NCBI GenBank assembly: GCA_030248065.1
Contig: JASAMV010002651.1
Location: 1-64,000 of the forward strand
Direction of reading: 5' to 3'
DNA: 64,000 bases
Source: Rhynchonema sp. JSB1_4
Taxonomy: Eukaryota > Nematoda > Chromadorea > Monhysterida > Xyalidae
Positions 58,201 to 64,000 of this stretch are shown in pieces. Both the position numbers and the translations under genes were made by a program. Each line of letters begins with the position of its first letter. The stretch's first letter is position 1. Below the pieces are notes generated by a model. That model saw nothing but the letters and a program-made list of their open reading frames with translations. It was not told the DNA's origin and did not search any database.

Positions 58201-60519
58201 TATAGATGTACTAAATCCGCGCGTAGCGCGCGATTTTTGCCTATTTGTGGTGAAAAATACCGATTTTGAGCCATTTTGAGGCAAAAATGTCAATTTTGGG
58301 TTTGAAATGTGTTGACGATAGATAGATTGTTCCCAAAATTTGTTGACGATAGATAGATTTGCCCATATGTGTTGACGATAGATAGATGAAATCAAAAAGT
58401 GTTGACGATAGATAGATGAATTTGGGGGGGGAGGGACCCCCCCCACCCCCCCAAGTACTACCCTGTCTTGAACTACCTATCGTATTGTCGGAAATAGAAC
58501 CCCCCCCCCATTAATTCACCCCCCCATTAATTGAACCCCCCTAAATGGCTCGAAATCAAAAATAGAACCCCCCCATTAATTGACCCCCCATTAATAGAAC
58601 CCCACCCCCAACCTTCACCGTACCACAGATTAGTGGTATGGTAGGGCTGTGTTGTTGTGTCAAACGTTGTTTAAGCTTGCGTACACAACAGAACACAGCT
58701 TTTTAAGCATAATTGCCGCTGTTGAAGTTAGAAAATACCTAAAACAAGCCATTTTTAGGGGCATTATTAACAATGATTTTTTTCGTCGGGGGGCCAAATG
58801 AAAAATATAACCCACCAAAAATTGACCCCCCCCCATAAATTGAACCAGTGTAGTACTTGGTCAGGGTGTTGACGATAGATAGATTGGGACCCGAAATGTG
58901 TTGACGATAGATAGATGACCCAAGTCCGAAATCTGTGGGGGGGGGGTCGACCCAAACTTGTTGACGATAGATAGATGGTGGGGGGGGGGTCGCCAAAAAT
59001 CAAGGTATAGTATAGTGTACTAAGGTGGTAATAATGTGTAAATATTAATGAAAATGTACTAAGATGCACTAAATCCGCGCGTAGCGCGCGATTTTTTGCC
59101 TATTTGGGACAAAAAATACCGATTTTGAGCCATTTTGAGGCAAAAGTACCCATTTTGGGGTCGAAATGTGTTGACGATAGATAGATTGTTCCCAGAATTT
59201 GTTGACGATAGATAGATTTGCCCATTAGTGTTGACGATAGATAGATGAAATCAAAAAGTGTTGACGATAGATAGATGAATTTGGGGGGGGACCCCCCCCC
59301 ACCCCCCCCAAGTACTACCCTGATTATTGAACCCCCCCAAAATGACACCAGTGAAACAGTGGGGCTCTATCGCCACCGCGTCCGGATGCGGTCAACGGGA
59401 TGGATATGGCGATGTCTCGTTCGATACGCATTCACGTCAGCCTGGGGACGCCAGCCACGTCGCTAAAATGGTGGTACACGGAAGTGACGGACAATCACCA
59501 ACCCACCATCTGTTCTGGACTGTTGACAATATGGACTGATCCCAATATGCGCCCTCTGAGCCCGACATTTGTCGTTTGACGAGGACGAGGATTAATGCAT
59601 AATTTTCAGTTCTGTTAACATGTCCTGTGATCTGTCCTGATGTCCGTGATCTTTCTCTCTCCTTGGCGCTTTTTGTAGCTTTTATTTGTTGTGGTTTTGT
59701 TATAACCAGTGTTGTAACTTTTTTCATTTCCGTAATTGTCCCACCCGGTCTTGTAACTGTGCTTCTATCATTAATTTGCGTGCATGGTTTTATGCGTCAC
59801 TGAGAGCAATAAACAACAACACCAGTGAAAAAATAGACCCCCCGGGTTCTATTTCCGACAATACGGTACACCGGTAACCATAGTAGTGGCTGGGGGGGGG
59901 GTGGGGGGGGTTACCCCCTCTCAGTACTTACCTACCACAAAACCAAAACCCGAGGGGGGGTTGGGGGGGGGGGTTGAGTACTTACCTCTCACAACTCCAA
60001 ATCATACCTCTCACAAGCAATTTTATACCTTTTTAAGGCAAAAATCGGTGTTTTTCGACCTTATTTTCCCAAAAATCGCGCGCTCCGCGCGCAAACCCAC
60101 CCATAATACCTATTTTTAGGCGATTTTCGGCGAAAATTTTGAAAAAGTACTATTTTTACCTCAATTTTTGGCCAAAATCGTATCACAAAAACGGTGTTTT
60201 TTCGCCTTTTTGGGTGACCAAAATCATACCTCTCACGCTTCCGGTCCCAACCCCGCATCATACTTACCTCCCACACATGGGCCTGCCACTACACTGCCGG
60301 TAACAATTGCTACCAGCCAATTTTGAAATAAAAAACCCCAGTCGTACAAACCTGTGACAAATTTGTGATACCGAGAACAAAACAAATGGCGTCGAGGATG
60401 TTCGATTTTCCCGACCCATTCAGCCCGGTGATCGCGTTGAATTCAGGGTCGAAAATTCCAACTTTTGTCTCTTGAGCATACGACTTGAAGCCATCGATTG
60501 TTATTGTTTTCACGAACAT
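40277..60519 (-). CDS. SMC2, condensin ATPase subunit, complete 28-exon gene
   Basis: SMC2 pairs with SMC4 in condensin to compact mitotic chromosomes. Transcript-order exons: 60352-60519, 55712-55861, 55340-55501, 54673-54783, 54283-54420, 53931-54071, 53525-53671, 53222-53411, 49773-49827, 49561-49681, 49364-49482, 49176-49293, 48762-48908, 48578-48670, 47781-47892, 47529-47630, 46118-46276, 45619-45767, 45493-45554, 45235-45361, 44450-44554, 43916-44005, 43601-43685, 43391-43506, 43093-43218, 41907-42051, 41314-41468, 40277-40381. Total 1,165 residues (human about 1,197). N-terminal [15 protein letters not shown] and Walker [10 protein letters not shown] (residues 32-40), then coiled coil, hinge about 500-660, second coiled coil, signature LSGG-QRSL split by an intron near 1,080, Walker [11 protein letters not shown], and C-terminal [13 protein letters not shown]. 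The intron after 55712 appears to be GC-AG. Intron 8 holds an antisense receptor gene. Other introns are packed with transposons. Confidence 0.95.
40450..40550 (-). pseudogene. Possible relic of the SMC2 terminal exon
   Basis: On the minus strand a stretch with gtggccctaaag and gaaggcgtgttcaacaac parallels gtatccctgaaa and gaaggcatgttcaacaac of the true last exon (40277-40381), with about 7 extra bases and an in-frame stop. It lies in the intron just before that exon. Confidence 0.5.
40733..41145. repeat. Foldback element in last SMC2 intron
   Basis: Arms of about 105 bp (40,733-40,850 and 41,041-41,150) share ggtcgcacaatgactatatg / catatagtcattgtgcgacc and ttttttcaaattgaa / ttcaatttgaaaaaa, with moderate mismatch. 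Confidence 0.8.
42109..42526. mobile_element. hAT-like element, family cagtgtagtacttgg, copy 1
   Basis: TIRs cagtgtagtacttgg / ccaagtactaccctg, perfect 8-bp duplication atagtacg at 42101-42108 and 42527-42534. The interior has direct repeats of gttgacgatagatagat, two before and four (one altered) after a unique core with a cgcgcgtagcgcgcg palindrome. Located in an SMC2 intron. Confidence 0.94.
42855..43050. mobile_element. Short TIR element, gcaaac-family copy 2
   Basis: Termini ggcaaacaaactacacc / ggcgtggtttgcc and inner arms cgagcccgatttcg / cgaaatcgggctcg. Same family as 39,435-39,625 but opposite orientation. In an SMC2 intron. Confidence 0.75.
44020..44150. repeat. Retroposon 3'-end-like repeat, copy in SMC2 intron
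   Basis: Shares attgtcccacccggt, gtaactgtgcttctatca and catggttttatg with 59,710-59,815 in the same order and orientation. Ends in an A-rich tail (gagcaagaaaccaacaaaca). Confidence 0.7.
46351..46591. repeat. Foldback element, about 240 bp, SMC2 intron 16
   Basis: Arms with gtaaatttccaaattcgctg and its complement cagcgaatttggaaatttac, about 75 bp each, spacer of about 85 bp. Confidence 0.85.
46802..47171. mobile_element. PIF/Harbinger-like non-autonomous element
   Basis: TIRs gggcgaacttaggttgaac / gttcaacccaagtccgccc with TAA on both sides (46799-46801 and 47172-47174). The interior is an array of cacggaaatatttccgtg palindromes. A 3-bp TAA duplication is typical of PIF/Harbinger. SMC2 intron 16. 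Confidence 0.8.
48067..48455. mobile_element. hAT-like element, family cagtgatgt(g/a)gttgg
   Basis: TIRs cagtgatgtggttgg / ccaactacatcactg, perfect 8-bp duplication gtgccagt at 48059-48066 and 48456-48463. The interior carries tagctttcttgctccgg repeats. Degraded relative near 47,350-47,490. In an SMC2 intron. Confidence 0.93.
50479..52214 (+). CDS. Divergent ionotropic glutamate receptor-like protein, nested in SMC2 intron 8
   Basis: Four exons: 50479-50621, 50851-51484, 51544-51627, 51819-52214 (TAG), consistent phases, 418 residues. Resembles a minimal ionotropic receptor. The N-terminal half of the ligand-binding domain ([39 protein letters not shown]) is followed by membrane segments near residues 135-158 and 185-208 ([20 protein letters not shown]), the second half-lobe, and a last helix near 385-408. 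No large amino-terminal domain, no clear signal peptide, and the classic SYTANLAAF gate motif is replaced, so it may be a chemosensory-type or degenerate receptor. The intron at 51485-51543 is only 59 bp. It is transcribed opposite to its host SMC2. Confidence 0.75.
55010..55264. mobile_element. hAT-like element, family catagtagtggc, diverged copy
   Basis: Ends catagtagtggc / gcctgccactacacta. Flanks gataggac and gatcggat match 6 of 8. In SMC2 intron 3. Confidence 0.7.
55930..56270. mobile_element. Truncated hAT-like element, family cagtgctgtggct
   Basis: Starts with cagtgctgtggctac near 55,937 and continues with interior sequence like the 4121-4446 element (ggtcactttttgaggcagaaa), but no closing TIR is found before the SINE-like repeat that follows. 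Confidence 0.5.
56279..56490 (+). mobile_element. tRNA-derived SINE-like repeat, copy 1
   Basis: A tRNA-like head with exact B box ggttcgagtcc (56328-56338) is followed by poly-T tracts and a body with caatttatacatgca and gtttataacagtaaaatcgg. The body matches the interrupted copy at 60,780-62,210. The head lacks a pairing acceptor stem, so I do not call it a functional tRNA. Confidence 0.7.
56738..57563. mobile_element. hAT-like element, family cagtgtagtggc, outer host of a nested insertion
   Basis: TIRs cagtgtagtggctgggg / gcctgccactacactg with perfect 8-bp duplication tctacaga at 56730-56737 and 57564-57571. Interior has repeated ggtaccttgcaacca units and a cgcgcgctccgcgcgc palindrome. 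It is interrupted by the 57081-57482 element. Confidence 0.93.
57081..57482. mobile_element. hAT-like element, family catagtagtggc, nested copy
   Basis: Ends catagtagtggctgggg / gcctgccactacactg, perfect 8-bp duplication ggtagggg at 57073-57080 and 57483-57490, both inside the outer element 56738-57563. Nearly identical to 59879-60296. Confidence 0.94.
57995..58465. mobile_element. hAT-like element, family cagtgtagtacttgg, copy 2
   Basis: Same TIRs as the 42109-42526 element, perfect 8-bp duplication tcttgaac at 57987-57994 and 58466-58473. Seven exact direct copies of gttgacgatagatagat (three before, four after the core). It sits in a TTAGGC-bearing repeat. Confidence 0.94.
58846..59322. 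mobile_element. hAT-like element, family cagtgtagtacttgg, copy 3
   Basis: Same termini and same seven gttgacgatagatagat units as copy 2. Flanks aattgaac and attattga do not form a clean duplication, perhaps because of a later small rearrangement in the repetitive host. Confidence 0.85.
59357..59818. mobile_element. Retroposon-like insertion with 12-bp target duplication
   Basis: Flanked by acaccagtgaaa at 59345-59356 and 59819-59830. The 3' end has gagcaataaacaacaac, an AATAAA-containing A-rich tail, and shares its last approximately 110 bp with 44,020-44,150. The 5' part is CG-rich with no recognisable protein. Longer than DNA-transposon duplications, so target-primed retroposition is likely. 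Confidence 0.7.
59879..60296. mobile_element. hAT-like element, family catagtagtggc, copy
   Basis: Perfect 8-bp duplication ccggtaac at 59871-59878 and 60297-60304. Interior matches 57081-57482 almost throughout and includes a cgcgcgctccgcgcgc palindrome. In SMC2 intron 1. Confidence 0.94.
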
Positions 60520-60805
60520 GATGATTATTCTGCCTGGCTGGAAGCAATGTGAAACATAAAAACTATCCCCAAAAAGCACAAACCCTGCCTAAACTAAACA
60601 GGCAGGACTCACCCGACCCGACCCAGCCAAGAGGAGTTAAAAATCTTTGGAAAATCATCCACGCCTATTAAAGGCAGAAAACGGCGTTTTGAGGCCAGTC
60701 GCTTCAGATTACGTTTTAGCCCAAGCCTAAGAAGCCTCGGCGTAGGCCTAAGCCTAAGCCTAAGGCTAAGCTCAAGAAAACAAACAAAAAATGATGGCTA
60801 TGTTT

Positions 60806-61584
60806 CAGAGGTCGCAATCGGGCCGGGTTTGGCCGGCCCGGCCCGGCCCGAGCCCCCAAATCTCCGGCCCGGCCCGGCCCGACCCGTACCCCCAAATCTC
60901 CGGCCCGGCCCGGCCCGAACCCCCAAATCTCCGGCCCGGCCCGGCCCGAATTTTTTGGCTCAGATTTTAACCCAAGTTTTGTCATAATTTTTGCGATTTT
61001 TTTGAACCTATTTTTTGGTTGAAAACAACGGTGTTGCAGGGGGTGGGGGTACCCCCTAGGTACAGTAGGTAGGTAGGTTGACGCTCCATCCTGGTACACT
61101 AGGTAGGTCGCCGCAGGCGGCTAGTACAGTAAGTTGCGATTTTTGGCTCAAAATGGTATATAAAATCGGTACTTTTCACTCCAAATAGGCGATAAATCGC
61201 CGCGCTACGCGCGAAATTAGCGTTTTAGAGCACATTTTCTTCAAAATTTCGACCGAAAAAATTTTGTTCCCCCTTAGCCCGGCCGGTACAGTAGGTAGGT
61301 TGCCGTCCCACATTTTTGGTGGTACTGTAGGTTGCCGCCCCGCCTGGGTAGCTACACCACTGGTGAAAATACATTGTTTTCCATGAAATGGTCGTCAGAT
61401 AGAGACAATACTGATCACTTGCTTGCCGAATCCGTCAGAAATTTTAGTATTTTTGACAAAAAAATCCCTACTTTTTCAGTAAAATAAAGTCACTTCAGAA
61501 GCTTCGGGCCGGGGAGCCCGGCCCGGCCCGACCCTCCAAATCTCCGGCCCGGCCCGGCCCGGCCCGGCCCGATTGCGACCTCTG
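60806..61584. mobile_element. hAT-like element, family cagaggtcgcaatcgggccgg
   Basis: TIRs cagaggtcgcaatcgggcc / ggcccgattgcgacctctg with perfect 8-bp duplication ctatgttt at 60798-60805 and 61585-61592. Subterminal ccggcccggcccga tandem units. A further diverged insertion at about 61,026-61,362 (caacggtgttgc / gctacaccactg, imperfect flanks gttgaaaa and gtgaaaat) lies inside. Confidence 0.93.
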
Positions 61585-61654
61585 CTATGTTTTAACACCC
61601 CAACCCCGATTTCACTGTTATAAACACTATTTCTCATTATTTTCTGCATGTATA

Positions 61655-62087
61655 CCGTAAAAACCTAAATACAGCCCCCCCCCCCCCCCCGGAATAGAGC
61701 CCCCCCCGTAATACAGCCCCCCCAAAAAGGGGTCAGTGAATTAATAGAGCCCCCCCCCCCGGACTAGAGCCCCCCCCCCTAAGTAACATCCCCTATACAG
61801 TAGTGTATTAAGGCCTGATAGTGGTGCACAGGTACATTTATGCACGTTTATTGTTCGTTCAGAGCACATAATATGCCTCTAATTGACGAATAGACACGAA
61901 TAAATGCGATTACAAGCGAAAAAACATCCTTTCAATCCCATTTTTAGGGGTTTTTGGGGGGGTATTTCTGGGAACAATTTTTCAGGTTCGGGTCAGTGAA
62001 TTAATAGAGGCCACCCCGGAATAGAGCCCCCCAAAATGGGGTCAGTGAATTAATAGAGCCCCCCCCCTTCTATTTAGGTTTTTACGG
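61655..62087. mobile_element. TA-flanked (Tc1/mariner-like) non-autonomous element
   Basis: TIRs ccgtaaaaacctaaata / tatttaggtttttacgg with TA at 61653-61654 and 62088-62089. The uninterrupted SINE-like copy 1 shows the host without the duplicated TA. Related copies make up the centre of the large palindrome. Confidence 0.88.
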
Positions 62088-62439
62088 TAAATTAGTTTAA
62101 ACAAAAAAAACAAAAAAAAATTACCAGCGCCGGCGGGACTCGAACCAGCGGTCCCGCAGGCACGCACGAGTCCAACGCCTTAACCGCTGAGCCAGCGAAC
62201 CGACACACACTGCCGTCTAACCGCTGCTACTTATGTCTAGCGCTGCTGCTGTCTAATACACACACGTGTATTAATCAATGCACACACAGCCAGCTGCGTG
62301 TAGCGGTTAAACCTGATGATCAAGGGCACCTGGATGATTTTCCAAAGATTTTTATCTCCTAATGACCCAGCCCCCTAATTTTACGGAAATCCACCCGTTT
62401 TGTGTGTGCTTAAGCATAGTCCCATACTTAAGCTTTAGG

Positions 62440-62510
62440 CTTCTAGTTCAGGCTTAGGCTTAGGCTTAGGCTTGCGGTTAGACTTAGGCTTAGGCTTAGG
62501 CACCAGCCTG
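62440..62510. repeat. Interstitial TTAGGC repeats
   Basis: Runs of cttaggcttaggcttaggc at about 62,452-62,500. Similar GCCTAA runs occur at 60,741-60,772 and in the arm-specific element (6,108-6,308). TTAGGC is the nematode telomere unit. Confidence 0.8.
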
Positions 62511-64000
62511 AATCAGATAAAACCCACAGCCACGGCGAAAAACGGCTGTATCTTTCGTGGACGCGTAGTCGGTCGGGTGGATTTCCGTATAATTAGTCGC
62601 TCGTGACAAAAATAATTTCGCTTTTCTTTTCTTGAATTCGCGCGCCCGCCTGGAATATCTCTGTGGAGGAGGGTGTTTCCCAACAGAACACGTTGATGAT
62701 ATGATGCGTGTGCGGACACTTGTTGAATGTATGACAAAATGTATGACAAAATAATAAATGTCATAAATGTTGTTAAATATTTGTTATAAATGTCACACGC
62801 GTAAACAAGTGTACATAACAGCACGACTGTATTGTACGCTTGTTGACTGTATGACAAAAATGACATTTATGACAAATAACGCAGCATTCAGCAATTGGAT
62901 GAATTGTAACAGCCAAACTGCACGAACGAAGAGCAACACAAAACATCGATGCGCTTTTGAAATTGGATTTTCCTGCTCTTTACTGATCTGCAAGTCAGTG
63001 GAAAGTCTGGACTTGTGACACGACATGAATTCAGTACTTCACACGAACAAAAACAGCAACAAACACTGATCTCTATCTACCCCATAGGTCAGCAGTGTAA
63101 ACTTATTCCTCTCATATGACACAAAAATTAACACGCACTCAACAATAATCACTGTGAAGCATCTGTTCAACAACCACTTTGATCACGGACAACTGATGTT
63201 TCACAGCCATGTGAATATGCATGTGCCCCGTCGTTGCGGTCCAATTCAAAGGTTCCCCAAAAATAACAAAATAACAAAAACTGAACAAAGGCAACTTCGT
63301 TTTCGATCGACTGATGATGAATCTTCAGAATCTATCCAATCAGTTTCCACCCACAGATCTGCTGCCAGTGCATGTAAGTTGAGAGAACACCGGGGCATGC
63401 ATATTTCAAAGTCAGGCGATTCACAACAAGAATGCCAACCCAAAATGGGAATGCAAATTACGAAAACTGTGAAAGATGCTGGGGTCGCACCCCCTCCTGT
63501 GCTCAGCTCGGAATCAACCAGACACAGTCTTCGTGACATCCAGAAACTAAAACACGCTGACCGTGTGACCATTCAACTTGATACAATCGCACCAATGATC
63601 AACGATTAACTGATGCACAGCTGTTCTACGCGGTGAACCGAAAAAATTGCGGATCATACATGCACGGTTTTCACGGTTACTTGCTTTTCCCATTATAAAA
63701 GCTGAATTTTGTTGCAGTGAAAGTACATCGTTCATGATTAGCTGGCATTTTGCCTTTGGCAATCGTAGATTTTGCAAGTGTTTATGTGCACTTCCGCTCA
63801 TAAAATCAATGCCGCGCCGTGCTGTTTAGTCTCAGAGCAGCACACAAATACCAACATAAAAGCTGACAAGCAAACACAACAATCTGAGCACACACAAATT
63901 TGCAAAAAAGCGGGAGCGCGTGTTCTTCCCTTATCAACTGGTGCGTTTGCAAGGTCGCGGAAACAGCCAAACAAACAATGCATTATATACCAGTTTAGCG
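62511..64000. other. Right end of window, no gene supported
   Basis: A 151-codon open frame at 63,154-63,609 (+) has no recognisable domain and could be chance or an exon of a gene beyond the window. Nothing else assigned. Confidence 0.35.

Larger units (their letters stand above)
58480..59865. mobile_element. 1.4-kb TIR element carrying two further insertions
   Basis: Ends cgtattgtcggaaatagaac / gttctatttccgacaatacg form inverted repeats. The interior has aatagaacccc and ccattaattgaacccc runs. A gttgacgatagatagat-type hAT-like element (58846-59322) and a retroposon-like segment (59357-59818) lie inside. A TA duplication at the ends is possible but not certain. Confidence 0.7.
60780..62210 (-). 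mobile_element. tRNA-derived SINE-like repeat, copy 2, split by two later insertions
   Basis: Reading the minus strand from 62,210: A box tggctcagcgg (62184-62194) and B box ggttcgagtcc (62136-62146), then the same poly-T and body segments as copy 1. The body is interrupted at 61653 by a TA-flanked element and at 60806 by a hAT-like element. Removing both restores co-linearity with copy 1. Confidence 0.82.

Noticed and set aside
57995..59330. Regularly repeated gttgacgatagatagat looking like a CRISPR array
   Set aside because: Animal nuclear DNA, irregular spacers that are themselves conserved between copies, and the array lies inside a TIR element with target duplications.
60716..61099. 127-codon proline/arginine-rich ORF
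   Set aside because: Lies in the tandem ccggcccggcccga part of a hAT-like element.
62440..62510. Chromosome end (true telomere)
   Set aside because: TTAGGC runs are short, degenerate and followed by more than 1.4 kb of ordinary sequence.

Overview
The window is nuclear DNA of an animal. Genes are split by many GT-AG introns (plus a few apparent GC-AG ones), and the introns are full of small non-autonomous DNA transposons. Recognisable proteins are all animal-like: a White/ABCG half-transporter, the mitochondrial phosphate carrier SLC25A3, the GPI-GlcNAc transferase subunit PIG-Q, condensin SMC2 and a divergent ionotropic glutamate receptor. Interstitial GCCTAA/TTAGGC runs match the nematode telomere unit, so a nematode or a close ecdysozoan relative is my best guess. 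Species and clade cannot be fixed from this window.

Layout. (1) Bases 1 to 26,722 form a giant inverted duplication. The left arm is 1 to about 12,300, the spacer about 12,300-14,930, and the right arm about 14,930-26,722. Each arm carries three genes: phosphate carrier, the 5' part of PIG-Q, and the ABCG transporter. The arms are nearly identical in sequence but differ by a 617-bp transposon with an 8-bp target duplication (left arm only), a 19-bp tandem unit, and small indels. The left arm reaches base 1, so it may continue outside the window. The spacer is unusual low-complexity DNA and may be poorly assembled. (2) 21,457-29,637: PIG-Q on the + strand, with the complete ABCG gene (minus strand, 23,319-28,298) nested in one 6.2-kb PIG-Q intron. 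(3) 30,009-31,606: an unrecognised single-pass membrane protein. 32,021-32,603: a small secreted cysteine-rich protein. (4) 32,604-40,276: a gene-poor stretch with repeats. (5) 40,277-60,519: a complete 28-exon SMC2 gene on the minus strand (1,165 codons plus stop, all junction phases consistent). A four-exon glutamate-receptor-like gene is nested antisense in its 3.4-kb intron 8. (6) 60,520-64,000: nested transposons and tRNA-derived SINE-like repeats, with no convincing gene.

The most striking feature is the set of short TIR elements. At least twelve are bounded by 8-bp direct duplications, and almost all start with CAG or CAT, as expected for hAT-type non-autonomous elements. They fall into several families that share only a terminal motif and, in many, a CG-rich internal palindrome. 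Several are inserted inside others, giving a readable order of insertion. TA-flanked (Tc1/mariner-like), TAA-flanked (PIF/Harbinger-like), foldback and retroposon insertions are also present.

Functionally the genes are unrelated housekeeping or membrane genes (GPI anchor synthesis, mitochondrial phosphate import, chromosome condensation, transport, chemoreception). They are linked by nesting and position, not by a common pathway.
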